Origin: Streptomyces sp. f51
GTDB taxonomy: Bacteria > Actinomycetota > Actinomycetes > Streptomycetales > Streptomycetaceae
Assembly (NCBI RefSeq): GCF_037940415.1
Contig: NZ_CP149798.1
Span: 1,670,501-1,734,500 of the forward strand
DNA length: 64,000 bases
Direction: 5' to 3'
Of the stretch, positions 38,566 through 47,429 are shown in pieces. The translations under genes were made by a program, and so were the position numbers. Each line of letters starts with the position of its first letter. Position 1 is the first letter of the stretch. The notes beneath the pieces are model-generated. The model was not told the origin of the DNA. It made no database searches and worked only from the letters and a program-made list of their open reading frames with translations.

Positions 38566-40258
38566 TCTCCCGGTACTCCTCGGCCGTCGGCTTGGGGATC
38601 CTCGTGCCGGGCCCGTAGAGGGCGCGCGCGAGCCGGGCGCGCAGCCGTAGGGCGGGGCCGGCACGGCGGGCCACGCCGTTGGCGTCGACGAGGGGGCCCA
38701 CCTCGTAGGGCGGCGCCTGTTCGTGCTGGGTGAGGGTGAACCGCTGGGCCGGGGTGAGGGGTTCGTGGACCTCGACGTACTCGCCGTGCGGCAGCATCAT
38801 GATCGTGCCGGACTCGCGTCCGTGCAGCACCTTCTCCCGGTCGGCCCGCTGGAGCCCGAGGCAGATCCGTTTCGTGAGGACGTAGGCGAGTGCGGGCCCG
38901 GCGAAGACGGCGACGCGGACGAACCAGGTGATCGCGTTGATCGACAGATGGAAGTGGGTGGCCCACAGGTCGTTCCCGCCGCCGACGAGCAGGACGGCGT
39001 ACAGCGTCAGCCAGGCGACGCCGAGCGCGGTGCGGGTGGGCACGTTGCGCGGCCGGTCCAGGATGTGGTGCTCGCGCTTGTCACCGGTGACCCAGGCCTC
39101 GACGAACGGGTAGAGGGCGATGGCGGTCATGACGAGCGGGAACAGCGCGAAGGGGATGAGGACGCCCAGCTGGAGGGTGTGGCCGGAGGCGTTGATCTCC
39201 CATCCCGGCATCACCCGGATGAGCCCTTCGGAGAAGCCGAGGTACCAGTCGGGCTGCGCGCCGGTGGTCACGAGGTCCGGGCGGTAGGGCCCGAACGCCC
39301 ACACGGGGTTGATGGTGGCGATCGCGCCCATGATCGCCAGGACTCCGAAGACCAGGAAGAAGAAGCCGCCGGCCTTGGCCATGTAGACGGGCAGGAAGGG
39401 CATGCCGACGACCGACTTCTCGTCCTTGCCCGGCCCCGGGTACTGCGTGTGCTTGTGGTGGAAGACCAGGATCAGATGCGCGACCACCAGCCCCAGCATG
39501 ACGCCCGGCAGCAGCAGGACGTGGATGGGGAAGAACCTGGAGATGATGTCGTGCCCGGGGAACTCCCCGCCGAAGAGGAAGAAGGAGAGGTACGTCCCCA
39601 CGACGGGGATCGACAGGATGGCGCCGTCGGCGAAGCGGACGCCGGTGCCGGAGAGCAGGTCGTCGGGCAGCGAGTAGCCGGTCAGTCCGGTGAGCAGGCC
39701 GAGCATCAACAGGGTCCAGCCGAAGAGCCAGTTGACCTCGCGCGGCTTGCGGAACGCGCCGGTGAAGAAGACCCGCATCATGTGCACGAGCATCCCGGCG
39801 AGGAAGACCAGCGCCGCCCAGTGGTGGATCTGGCGGATGAGCAGTCCGCCGCGCACGTCGAAGCTGATGTCGAGCGTGGACTCGTACGCCCGGGTCATGA
39901 CGATGCCGTTCAGCGGCCCGTAGGAGCCGTGGTAGACGACGTCGACGCCGCTCGGCTCGAAGAACAGGGTGAGGTAGACGCCGGTGAGGATCAGGACGAG
40001 GAAGCTGTAGAGGCAGATCTCGCCCAGCATGAACGACCAGTGGTCCGGGAAGACCTTGCGCATGTTGGCCTTGGCCAGGGAGTAGACGCCGAGGCGTCCG
40101 TCGGCCCAGTCGGCGAGCCGCTCCCCTTTGCCGGTCTCCGGCGCGCGCCGGGCCCGCGGCGTTCCCTCTGGGCCGGTGTCCCGCGAAGTCCCGCTCCCTG
40201 GTGCCCCGTTCACCGAAGTCCGTGCGGCCCTGCCGGAGTCGATCTCTCGTGCGCCCAT
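38537..40258 (-). CDS. qcrB: Cytochrome bc1 complex cytochrome b subunit (orphan QcrB paralogue)
   Basis: A 573-residue multi-span cytochrome b of the actinobacterial QcrB type. Heme-ligand histidines are in RQIHHWAALVFLAGMLVHMM and HVLLLPGVMLGLVVAHLILV; GYSLPDDLLSG, the Qo-site region PDWYLGFSEGLIRVMPGW, and a C-terminal cytoplasmic tail ending in DDHHH are also visible. Normally qcrB sits behind ctaE-qcrC-qcrA; none of these is here, so this looks like an additional stand-alone copy. ATG 40258 with GAGGGGAG is preferred over TTG 40309. It could form alternative bc1 complexes. Confidence 0.9.
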   Translation of the reverse strand: MGAREIDSGRAARTSVNGAPGSGTSRDTGPEGTPRARRAPETGKGERLADWADGRLGVYSLAKANMRKVFPDHWSFMLGEICLYSFLVLILTGVYLTLFFEPSGVDVVYHGSYGPLNGIVMTRAYESTLDISFDVRGGLLIRQIHHWAALVFLAGMLVHMMRVFFTGAFRKPREVNWLFGWTLLMLGLLTGLTGYSLPDDLLSGTGVRFADGAILSIPVVGTYLSFFLFGGEFPGHDIISRFFPIHVLLLPGVMLGLVVAHLILVFHHKHTQYPGPGKDEKSVVGMPFLPVYMAKAGGFFFLVFGVLAIMGAIATINPVWAFGPYRPDLVTTGAQPDWYLGFSEGLIRVMPGWEINASGHTLQLGVLIPFALFPLVMTAIALYPFVEAWVTGDKREHHILDRPRNVPTRTALGVAWLTLYAVLLVGGGNDLWATHFHLSINAITWFVRVAVFAGPALAYVLTKRICLGLQRADREKVLHGRESGTIMMLPHGEYVEVHEPLTPAQRFTLTQHEQAPPYEVGPLVDANGVARRAGPALRLRARLARALYGPGTRIPKPTAEEYREITSGDDHHH

Positions 40259-40388
40259 TCGCCGCTCCCCTCGGCCCACCAGGGTGGCACGCCGGCCGCT
40301 CTCCGCCAACGGGGCGTCCTGGAAAGGATGTTGGGGCGGACACGGCCGAACGGGGTGCCGGCGGGTCCGGCCACCGCGGGGACGAGGG

Positions 40389-40862
40389 TCAGGCCAGGAT
40401 TCCGCGCGCCCGTGCCGCCGCCAGCCAGTGCGGGAACTCCGCGACCATCCGGTCGTACAGCTCCGCGTCGCCGACCTCGCGCGGGTCCGAACCGGCGTGG
40501 AAGAAGCCCGCGTTGTCGACGACCCGCTTCTGCGGCACGGCCAGGTCGTCGAGCCGGCGCAGGAAGTCGAACTGCTTGCTGCCCCGGTCGCCGAAGCCTA
40601 TGAACTGCCAGAACATCGGCAGCCGGGCGGCCTTGCACAGATACCGTTCGGCGGCGAGCTTGTTGATCGGCCCTCCGTCGGTCTGGAACACGACCAGGGC
40701 CGGGGCGTCGGAGCCGCTGTCGAGGTAGTGGTCGATGACGGCGTCCATGGCGAGGTGGTAGCTGGTCCTGCCCATGTGCCCGAGCCCGGCCGCGATCGAC
40801 GCGATCCGCCCGCGGTGGTTGTCGAGCGCGATGTCGGTGACCGCGTCGACGTCCGTGGAGAA
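40389..40862 (-). pseudogene. VWA-domain protein, C-terminal part split off by the integrated element
   Basis: Encodes the last about 153 residues of a VWA-domain protein (VDAVTDIALDNHRGR through WLAAARARGILA), including the metal-site Thr/Asp neighbourhoods GHMGRTSYH and VVFQTDGG. The N-terminal part, with the DxSxS motif, lies 8.4 kb away at 49303-49560. Joining the halves at the 12-bp core restores one continuous frame (VPVVFFSTD then VDAVTDIAL), 239 residues in all. In the present state the fragment could only be read from a chance GTG at 40895 inside the element, which would fuse 11 foreign residues before the core. Confidence 0.93.
40851..40862. other. Left attachment site core
   Basis: GTCCGTGGAGAA, identical to 49303-49314. 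To the left the sequence continues the VWA gene; to the right it enters the integrase promoter region. It corresponds to codons for FSTD in the VWA protein read on the minus strand. Confidence 0.9.
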
Positions 40863-40906
40863 AGTTCTACCTATGGTCCCCTTGAAGGACGTCACCAGGA
40901 GGGGCC

Positions 40907-42409
40907 ATGACCACGGCAGCAGCGACGCAGACCGCCAGGGAGTACCTGCGCGTCTCGAAGGGCAAAGGGCGCGTCGCCCGTTCGATCACCGACCAGCACA
41001 AGGACAACATCGCGGCCGAGCAGGGCCACGGCCCGTGGACGTGGGGCGAGCCCTACGCCGACACGGGCAGTGCCTCGAAATTCGCGAAGAAGACCCGGGA
41101 TGACTTCGACCGGCTCATGGCTGATCTGGAGTCCAAAGACTTCGGCGAGCCAGGGACCGTGCTCGTGCTCTGGGAAATCTCCAGGCTCGCCCGCGAAACC
41201 GGTAAGGGCGTGGCCCTGGTGGACGCTGCCGAGAACGGCAGCTATCTGATTCACATCACCAGCCTTGACCGCACCTTCAATCCCCAGAACTACGGGGACC
41301 GGCACAGCCTGATCTCCGGAATCAATGACGCCGAAAAGGAGGCACGACTCCTCAGCGTCCGTACGCTGCGAGGCGTGAACTCCGCACTCGATGAGGGGCG
41401 TCCGCACGGAAAGACACCATTCGGATACGCCCGGGACTATGAGCTGATCGATGGCCGTCCACGGCCCGTCAGGCAGTACGCCGACCACAATGAGGCACCG
41501 TTGGTCCAGGAGTTGTTCCGGCGCGTTCTGGGCAGCCCCGAAAAGGCGCCGGAGTCCATCCGGTCGGTGGCCATGGACTGGGAGCGACGCGGCATTGTCA
41601 GCCGCCAGAGCGGCGCCACGTTCTCGCCACAGAATCTGCGGCAGATGCTGCTGCGTAAGGCGTACATCGGTATCCGCGTCCACGGCGGCACGGAGCGCCC
41701 CGGGAACTGGGAACCGCTCATCGACCCGGCGACATTCGAGGGTGTGCAGCGAATGCTCGCCGACCCGTCCCGAAAGTCGTACACCACGGCCAGCGTTCGG
41801 CATGTGCTCACCGGGACTCTGCGCTGCGATGTGTGCGGCGGACGAATGGCCGTACGCGCTGGAGGCCGTGAACGCGATAGGCGCCCCTCCTACGCCTGTT
41901 ACCGGTACGGGCATCTCATGGTGGACAAGGCAGAGACGGACGCCTATCTGATCGGGGACGCGGAACACCCGGGGGTAGTGCTGGCCTATCTCTCACGGCC
42001 GGACGTGGCCGCAGGCCTTTTGGCCACGGGTGACAGCGAAGAACTGCCCGTCGTACGCGCCGATATCGCCACGGCGCGAGCCAGCTTGGAGGCCTTCGAG
42101 GCAGAGGACCCGGAGACCCCGGCAGAGGCGCGTCTGATCGCGCGGAAGATCTCACGCTTGGAGGAGGACATCTCAGAGTTGGAGGGCCGTGAGCGCGCCC
42201 TCACGGCGCCCAATCCCCTGGTGTCCATCTTCGAGGCGGGACCCGGCGCGGCCGCGCGCTGGGAGCGCACGGAGGTCAGTGCACAACGGGCCATCGTGGG
42301 CATGCTGTTGGCGCCCGGAGTTCTCGGGCAGCCACGCGTCCGGCCGGTGCCGGACAGTGAGTCAGAGGCCATCCAGGACAGGATCCGTTTCGTAAAAGAG
42401 ACGGACTGA
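40907..42409 (+). CDS. Large serine integrase
   Basis: A 500-residue site-specific recombinase. The resolvase catalytic domain begins with REYLRVSKGKGR (nucleophile Ser17) and includes VLVLWEISRLARETGKG and DRTFNPQNYGDRHSLISGIN; the recombinase domain has GKTPFGYARDYEL and QNLRQMLLRKAYIGI. A zinc ribbon (CDVCGG ... CYRYGH) lies near residues 305-340, followed by the coiled coil (RKISRLEEDISELEGRERAL) typical of phage and integrative-element integrases. It starts 45 bp inside the left junction, the expected place for att-proximal int. ATG 40907 with AGGAGGGG upstream. A recombination directionality factor was not identified. Confidence 0.96.
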   Translation: MTTAAATQTAREYLRVSKGKGRVARSITDQHKDNIAAEQGHGPWTWGEPYADTGSASKFAKKTRDDFDRLMADLESKDFGEPGTVLVLWEISRLARETGKGVALVDAAENGSYLIHITSLDRTFNPQNYGDRHSLISGINDAEKEARLLSVRTLRGVNSALDEGRPHGKTPFGYARDYELIDGRPRPVRQYADHNEAPLVQELFRRVLGSPEKAPESIRSVAMDWERRGIVSRQSGATFSPQNLRQMLLRKAYIGIRVHGGTERPGNWEPLIDPATFEGVQRMLADPSRKSYTTASVRHVLTGTLRCDVCGGRMAVRAGGRERDRRPSYACYRYGHLMVDKAETDAYLIGDAEHPGVVLAYLSRPDVAAGLLATGDSEELPVVRADIATARASLEAFEAEDPETPAEARLIARKISRLEEDISELEGRERALTAPNPLVSIFEAGPGAAARWERTEVSAQRAIVGMLLAPGVLGQPRVRPVPDSESEAIQDRIRFVKETD

Positions 42410-42480
42410 CCAGCCCGAATGCAGCGCTCCCCTGAAGGGGCGCGCTCCCTGAATTGGGCACGGCTCGATAAGTAAAGAAT

Positions 42481-42532
42481 TACAGGGCGCTGGCAGGGAT
42501 TTGGATATCCCAGCTAGCGCCCTGTAGCTTTT
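42481..42532 (+). terminator. Terminator after the integrase gene
   Basis: A perfect 11-bp stem TACAGGGCGCT / AGCGCCCTGTA (42481-42491, 42516-42526) with a second inner stem GGGAT / ATCCC, followed by GCTTTT. Confidence 0.88.
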
Positions 42533-42604
42533 AAGGGCCGAAGGAGAGCGGCCACCCCGAGACATGAGTGTCGGTGTGCAGGCACGCTCCCCCGGAGAGG
42601 AATC

Positions 42605-42823
42605 GTGGCGACAGAGCCCGATCTCACATGGACGCAGATCCGAGCACGAATTGCCGGACGAAAGCGTCAGGACCCTGACGCGGATGTCACCGACGATCTG
42701 CGAGACCTGCGCGTGGCACGGCTCGAAGAGCAGATAGCACGCGTGGTCCAGGCTGCGCCTCCACTCACACCCGAGCAATTGGAGCGCCTGCGCGCGCTCC
42801 TGGCTCCGTCTACGGCTGCGTGA
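42605..42823 (+). CDS. Small hypothetical protein of the element
   Basis: A 72-residue charged protein, mostly helical by composition (DDLRDLRVARLEEQIARVVQ; LTPEQLERLRALLAP). No family recognised. GTG 42605 has GGAGAGGAA upstream and the stop overlaps the next ORF (GTGA), so translation is probably coupled. Being small, charged and near int, it is a candidate for a directionality factor or replication accessory, without direct evidence. Confidence 0.68.
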   Translation: MATEPDLTWTQIRARIAGRKRQDPDADVTDDLRDLRVARLEEQIARVVQAAPPLTPEQLERLRALLAPSTAA

Positions 42824-43011
42824 GCCACATGTCCGACTGGTTCGAAAACCCAGCCGTCCGGCGCCACTTCGGCGTAGCCGGACTGGACTGGAAAACCATC
42901 TGCATGGAGCAGGACGACGAGACCGATGAGACGGAAGAACCGTCCACGGCTCAGGTATCCGAGGACGGTTCTGTACCCGATGAAAGGCACACCCAGGATG
43001 GCATGACCTAA
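42820..43011 (+). CDS. Small acidic hypothetical protein of the element
   Basis: A 63-residue protein with a Trp-containing N-terminus (DWFENPAVRRHFGVAGLDWK) and an acidic Glu/Asp/Thr tail. No family recognised. GTG 42820 overlaps the upstream stop; ATG 42829 is an alternative. It ends just before two strong hairpins that precede the primase gene. Confidence 0.6.
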   Translation: MSHMSDWFENPAVRRHFGVAGLDWKTICMEQDDETDETEEPSTAQVSEDGSVPDERHTQDGMT

Positions 43012-43017
43012 CGCCTA

Positions 43018-43111
43018 GGACCGGTCGGAGGAGAGGAGTCCCGCTATCTGCGGGGCCTGACTACCGGTCCGCAAAAGGCAGCCGCCCCGGAGAGGAGTAA
43101 CCCGGGGCGGC
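43018..43111 (+). promoter_or_regulatory. Paired hairpins with Shine-Dalgarno-like loops upstream of the primase gene
   Basis: First stem: GGACCGGT (43018-43025) with ACCGGTCC (43063-43070), containing an inner CCCGC/GCGGG stem and GGAGGAGAGGAG. Second stem: GCCGCCCCGG (43081-43090) with its exact complement (43102-43111), loop AGAGGAGTAAC. Two consecutive hairpins each carrying an AGAGGAG loop suggest translational or termination control of the replication gene. Confidence 0.6.
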
Positions 43112-43135
43112 TTGGATAGAACAGGCACAACAAGC

Positions 43136-45793
43136 ATGGCAGATCTGCCTGCGGATGAGCCCCGCAATGCCTCTCTTCTCCCCGTGGCATTGACCTACGC
43201 CCGCATGGGTTGGTCAGTCTTTCCGTTGCGCCCACTGACTAAGGTCCCGGCCACCCCCAACGGATTCAAGGACGCGAGCACGGACCCGCGCGTCATCACG
43301 GCCTGGTGGACCGATACCCCTACCGCCAACATCGGTATTGCCACCGGTATCTCGGGACTCTTCGTCATCGACGTCGACACGAAGAACGGCAAGAAGGGCG
43401 CCGAGACGCTTGCCCAATTGGTTGCCGAGCACGGCGACTTGCCGGATACCTACACGGTCCAGACGTGGTCCGGCGGACGGCACTACTTCTTCGAGATGCC
43501 GCAGTCCCGCCTGAACAACTCCACCGGTACCGAGAAAGCGGGACTCGGGCCGGACATCGACACCCGGGGCGACGGCGGATATGTGGTCGCCGCCCCGTCC
43601 GTGGTCGAGGAGAACGGCGTACGCGGTAAGTACGACGCCACGCTGAGAATCCGTCCGGCCGAACTCCCCGCATGGGTTGCCGACAGGCTGACGCCCCGGC
43701 GCCCGTACGTGGCCCCCGGACGGGCCAGCACGCCCCCGGCGGGCCAGAGGGCTACGCAGCCCCTGAACGGCCCGCAGACGGCCCCTGAGGGCCTGCGCCG
43801 GTACATCGAGGGCAAGTGCGCCGAGATACGCGCCATGCCGGTCGGCAGCGCGGCCACGCAACCGGTCAATGACATCGCGTTCGAACTGGCCCAGTTCGAG
43901 GAGATCTCCGTGGAGGAGCTGCGCGCCGAGCTGCGCGCGGCAGTCGACACGTGGGAGGACGGTCACGAAAAGGGATACGCCGCAATCGAGCAGGGGTTGA
44001 AGGACGCGGGCACTGAACCGCGAGTGTGGGAGGACCGGCGAATGCGCCGCGCTGCGCCGCGTACGAGCGATCAGTTCGAGGATTCATACCTGGCGGAATC
44101 CGTGGTGGCCGACGTGCTCACAGGCGCATACCGCTTTGTGCCAGGTCTCGGATGGAAAGCATGGACCGGCCGAGTGTGGCGCGACTGCGACGAATTGGAG
44201 GTGGCCGAACAGATCCGACGTTGGGCAATCCAGCAATACCAGGGTGCCTTGAATCAGGAGCGCCGAGAACCGGGCAGTGTCCCCATGGACGTCATCACCG
44301 GATGGCGCAGGGCGCTGAAGGCAGAAAAGCAGATCACTGTCCTGAAGATGGCCCGTGGATTCGAGGGCGTGTTCACCACTCCTGAAGAGTTGGACCGGGA
44401 CCCCGATCTGCTCAACGTGCGTAACGGCGTGGTGAATCTGAGGACCGGCGAATTGCTTTCGTCGGACCCGAGCCGGCTGATGACCAAAATGGCGGGTGCG
44501 GAATACCGCCCCGACTACCGGCATCCGGACTGGGAAAAGACTCTGGAGGCAGTTCCGGAGGGCATACGCGATTGGTTCCAGATCCGAATGGGCCAGGCGG
44601 CTACCGGACACACTCCGCCTGATGACCTCCTCATCGTGTCGCAGGGTTCAGGAGAGAACGGAAAATCCACTGTCAACGCGACCACGGCGACGGCAATGGG
44701 CGACTACTACACGCTGCTTTCCGACCGGGTGTTGATGGCAGATCCGTCGGCACACCCCACCGAACTCATGGACCTGATGGGTGTTCGGTACGCAGTCATG
44801 GAGGAAACGCCGGAGGCACGCAGGCTGGACACCCAGAGGCTTAAGCGCACCGTGGGAACGCCGCAGATCACGGCCCGCCGCATTCGTCAGGATTCGGTGA
44901 CGTTCACTGCCACGCACTCCATGTTCATCTCGACCAACTTCCGGCCGGAAATCACGGAGACGGATCACGGGTCATGGCGGCGGTTGGCGCTGGTCACCTT
45001 CCCCTACAGCTACCGAAAGCCTGGAGAGGAATTGGTGACCGCCGATGACCGGCCAGGAGACCCGGGGTTGAGGGATCGGTGCAAGGACGACCCCGACGTG
45101 CACGCGGCTGCGCTCGCATGGATGGTCGAGGGCGCACAGCGCTGGTACGAGGCGAACAAGGTAATGCCGCCACTCCCCGAATCCGTCGCGGACGACACCC
45201 TCAAGTGGCGCAAAGAATCAGACACAGTCCTGGCCTTCAGTGACGACGTGCTCATATTCGAGTCAGGCCAGCACATCCACGGACGGGACTTCAAGGATGA
45301 GTTGGACGCTTACCTCATCGGTAAGGGGATGAGCGCCTGGAGCGAAAAGACCATCGCGGCCCGCTTCGAAAGCCACGACGTTATGCGGCGGCACGGCGTC
45401 GAGTTGAAGGCGACGCGGGCCAATCCACGGCGCTCACGCAGTCCACGGCAGCAGCGGATGACGGAGTTGAATCCGTACGCCGAAGTACCCGGAGGGGCCA
45501 CGTACAAGGCATGGATCGGTGTCCGTTTCCGCAGCGTCGCGGATGACGTGGAGGCGTCCATCCAAACGGACTCGGCGCCTCCTGTTCACGATGTTCACGC
45601 AGATCTGGTAACCCCCCGCGAAGAGAATTCCTACGGCGTTAACCAGCGCTCCGTGAACATCGTGAACATCCCTGGTCAGGGCCTGGAGGTTCCTTCCGAG
45701 GTGGCCGCTCCTCGTGCGCGCGCACGTACGCGCGACCCGCGCCCTGGCCGCCCCTACGTTCCGCCGGGCGGCAACAAGCCACCCGCCGCATGA
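43136..45793 (+). CDS. Primase-polymerase / D5-P4-type helicase
   Basis: An 885-residue replication protein. The N-terminal bifunctional primase/polymerase domain has the metal-binding DxD in LFVIDVDTKNG (about residues 79-81), a His/Phe motif GGRHYFFEMP, and GPDIDTRGDGGYVVAAPS. The C-terminal half is an SF3/D5-type helicase: Walker A SQGSGENGKSTV (about 503-511), YAVMEETPEARRLD, SMFISTNFRPEITETDHGSW (sensor), then an Arg/Ser-rich tail. It would initiate element replication. ATG 43136 is used; TTG 43112 is possible. Confidence 0.93.
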   Translation: MADLPADEPRNASLLPVALTYARMGWSVFPLRPLTKVPATPNGFKDASTDPRVITAWWTDTPTANIGIATGISGLFVIDVDTKNGKKGAETLAQLVAEHGDLPDTYTVQTWSGGRHYFFEMPQSRLNNSTGTEKAGLGPDIDTRGDGGYVVAAPSVVEENGVRGKYDATLRIRPAELPAWVADRLTPRRPYVAPGRASTPPAGQRATQPLNGPQTAPEGLRRYIEGKCAEIRAMPVGSAATQPVNDIAFELAQFEEISVEELRAELRAAVDTWEDGHEKGYAAIEQGLKDAGTEPRVWEDRRMRRAAPRTSDQFEDSYLAESVVADVLTGAYRFVPGLGWKAWTGRVWRDCDELEVAEQIRRWAIQQYQGALNQERREPGSVPMDVITGWRRALKAEKQITVLKMARGFEGVFTTPEELDRDPDLLNVRNGVVNLRTGELLSSDPSRLMTKMAGAEYRPDYRHPDWEKTLEAVPEGIRDWFQIRMGQAATGHTPPDDLLIVSQGSGENGKSTVNATTATAMGDYYTLLSDRVLMADPSAHPTELMDLMGVRYAVMEETPEARRLDTQRLKRTVGTPQITARRIRQDSVTFTATHSMFISTNFRPEITETDHGSWRRLALVTFPYSYRKPGEELVTADDRPGDPGLRDRCKDDPDVHAAALAWMVEGAQRWYEANKVMPPLPESVADDTLKWRKESDTVLAFSDDVLIFESGQHIHGRDFKDELDAYLIGKGMSAWSEKTIAARFESHDVMRRHGVELKATRANPRRSRSPRQQRMTELNPYAEVPGGATYKAWIGVRFRSVADDVEASIQTDSAPPVHDVHADLVTPREENSYGVNQRSVNIVNIPGQGLEVPSEVAAPRARARTRDPRPGRPYVPPGGNKPPAA

Positions 45794-45809
45794 CCGAGGA
45801 GACCGACTG

Positions 45810-46106
45810 ATGAAACCGGGCTTCACGCTCGATGAGCACGCCGAGATGGGAGCCATGTTGGCCGCCATTCACGACGAACTGACGCGACGGGCGACACGTA
45901 CGGCGAATACCTATCCGGGCACGATGCAGGCAGCCAGAAAACTGCGGCATGCGTCAGAGGCCCTACTCCGGGCCCGTGGCGCACTGGATGACGCCATGTG
46001 CACCGAGTTCCCCGGCGAGTTCAGCACGACGGCCTACTTCCCGAACACTGAGGACCGACAGCGACTATCGCTCAGTCCCTCAACGGACAAGGACTCAGCC
46101 GCATAA
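45810..46106 (+). CDS. Small hypothetical protein of the element
   Basis: A 98-residue predominantly helical protein (EHAEMGAMLAAIHDELTRRA; RKLRHASEALLRARGALDDA). Unrecognised. ATG 45810 has GAGGAG eight bases upstream and lies 17 bp after the primase stop, so it is probably in the same transcript. Confidence 0.7.
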   Translation: MKPGFTLDEHAEMGAMLAAIHDELTRRATRTANTYPGTMQAARKLRHASEALLRARGALDDAMCTEFPGEFSTTAYFPNTEDRQRLSLSPSTDKDSAA

Positions 46107-46111
46107 CAACC

Positions 46112-46145
46112 GTGGCCCTCCAGGGGCGCATCCCTGGAGGGCCAC
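46112..46145 (+). terminator. 14-bp perfect hairpin after the primase operon
   Basis: GTGGCCCTCCAGGG (46112-46125) and its exact complement (46132-46145) with a 6-nt loop, directly after the stop codon at 46106. No U-tract follows. Confidence 0.7.
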
Positions 46146-46188
46146 AAATCCTCTCCTCCGGCGACGAAGTAGAAGGGATGGCGATCGT

Positions 46189-46422
46189 ATGTCGCCTTAC
46201 CGCGAGACCGCCACATGCGGCGCTGTGCGCCGCCACTATGAGGACTCTCTCTGTCAGCAGACGGCCGGTCATCGAGGCCTGCACCGAGACCGGCTCGGCC
46301 GTCAGTGGCGGAACTGGGATAAGCGGGCTCCGCGTACGCGGTATCTCCCACCGCATCTGCGTGAGGAGGCCGTGAGCAGGGCCGAGAACTACGCGGCTTA
46401 CGGCGCGAACTTCGAGAACTAG
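46189..46422 (+). CDS. Small hypothetical Cys/His-containing protein
   Basis: A 77-residue basic protein. The N-terminal half carries CGAVRRHYEDSLCQQTAGHRG, which has the spacing of a small zinc-binding knuckle (C-x11-C, His residues around), and a basic HRDRLGRQWRNWDKRAPR segment. No family recognised; nucleic-acid binding is plausible. ATG 46189 with AAGGGATGG upstream. An overlapping frame (46112-46375) is judged a shadow. Confidence 0.6.
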   Translation: MSPYRETATCGAVRRHYEDSLCQQTAGHRGLHRDRLGRQWRNWDKRAPRTRYLPPHLREEAVSRAENYAAYGANFEN

Positions 46423-46445
46423 GCGGGCATCTTCGTCTGCTGCAT

Positions 46446-46485
46446 CTCCCCCTCCGTCTCCCCCTCGGTCGAGATGGAGGGGGAG
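46446..46485 (+). terminator. Hairpin after the 77-residue ORF
   Basis: CTCCCCCTCC (46446-46455) pairs with GGAGGGGGAG (46476-46485) across a 20-nt loop, 24 bp after the stop. Confidence 0.55.
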
Positions 46486-46683
46486 GTGGAGTTTCACTCG
46501 AAGAGGCGGGACGCATTGCAGGCAAAGGCGGCAGCCGGCTCGGGGTTTGCATTGCCCGGCGAACCGGTGTCCGTCGGGACCGGTACATTCATTCCACGAG
46601 CGGATCTCCCGGCCCCGCTCGATCTAAGTCCGGAGCGGAACTCAGCTCTTCCCCGAGAGCTGACGGCCTTGAAAGGGGAGCGC

Positions 46684-47160
46684 ATGTCCTACGACATGGG
46701 TTACTACGGCGGCGGCTACGGTTTTGACGCCGATCCGTACGAAGAGCAGGAAGAGCAGGAAGAGCAGCCGCAGCCGCGCAAGAGCGGCGGACAAGGGCTG
46801 CGGAGTTACGCGCAAAGGGTCGACAGGGAAAACCAGGACCTGAAGCGACGGCTAGCGGAGCTGGAGGACGCGAACCGGGACCTGCTGGGCGGTAGCCCGC
46901 ACTCCCCCGGAAACGCACCTCAGAACGGCGGACCGCAGCCAGAACGGCGCCCGATCCTTGCAACGCCATTTGCATCGGACGCAGAACAGATGCAGTACCA
47001 CCACATGCTTTCTCAGGGCAACATGTCCGCCCATCCGGCAGGCAGCGAGGCGGAGCAGATAGCGCGCATCCGTAACGCCAGGAATGCCGAGGAATTGACG
47101 GAGTATCTCCGTTCGCAGGGCAGTCAGATCGGCCAGTCGTACGACGGAATGGGTTTCTGA
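46684..47160 (+). CDS. Coiled-coil, phage-scaffold-like protein
   Basis: A 158-residue protein: Tyr/Gly-rich N-terminus, repeated EEQEEQEEQ, a short coiled coil (YAQRVDRENQDLKRRLAELE), then SDAEQMQYHHMLSQGN and a C-terminal helix RIRNARNAEELTEYLRSQG. The plan (acidic N-terminus, coiled coil, basic/helical C-terminus) is like phage scaffolding or minor head proteins, but no capsid gene follows. ATG 46684 has an excellent AAAGGGGAG; the longer frame from 46474 begins inside a hairpin. Overlaps the next ORF by one base. Confidence 0.7.
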   Translation: MSYDMGYYGGGYGFDADPYEEQEEQEEQPQPRKSGGQGLRSYAQRVDRENQDLKRRLAELEDANRDLLGGSPHSPGNAPQNGGPQPERRPILATPFASDAEQMQYHHMLSQGNMSAHPAGSEAEQIARIRNARNAEELTEYLRSQGSQIGQSYDGMGF

Positions 47161-47429
47161 TGGACATCACCCGAGCTGTTCCAGGCACCGACCTTTCCGG
47201 CGACCCTGGCCACGAGGTCAGCTCTCAGCCGATGCAGTCGCTCAAGGGTGGCTGCGCTGCACCCAATGTGCAGCAGCCGCTCAGTGGCGCCAATACGGGT
47301 GCCCCTGCACGTGATCTGGCGAATGCCATGGACTCGGAGTCTCCCGACTCCGGATATCTCGGCACGTCGGTGCAGACCTTCAAGACTCCCGGCGTCGGAG
47401 GTTCAGCTACCTCCCCGGCGACGTACTGA
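47160..47429 (+). CDS. Small Ser/Gly-rich hypothetical protein
   Basis: An 89-residue low-complexity protein (SLKGGCAAPNVQQPLSGANT; GYLGTSVQTFKTPGVGGSAT). Unrecognised. ATG 47160 overlaps the stop of the scaffold-like gene (TGATG), which strongly suggests coupling and a shared function; in phage genomes short ORFs after scaffold genes are often structural or decoration-related, but nothing here proves it. Confidence 0.62.
   Translation: MDITRAVPGTDLSGDPGHEVSSQPMQSLKGGCAAPNVQQPLSGANTGAPARDLANAMDSESPDSGYLGTSVQTFKTPGVGGSATSPATY

Noticed and set aside
40389..40895. Independent 168-residue gene starting at GTG 40895
   Set aside because: The first 11 residues before the core come from the mobile element, and the rest continues the truncated VWA gene exactly; it is a 3' fragment.
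46112..46375. Possible 87-residue ORF starting in the hairpin after the primase operon
   Set aside because: Its GTG start lies within the 14-bp stem, it has no ribosome-binding site, and it overlaps the better-supported 77-residue ORF in another frame.
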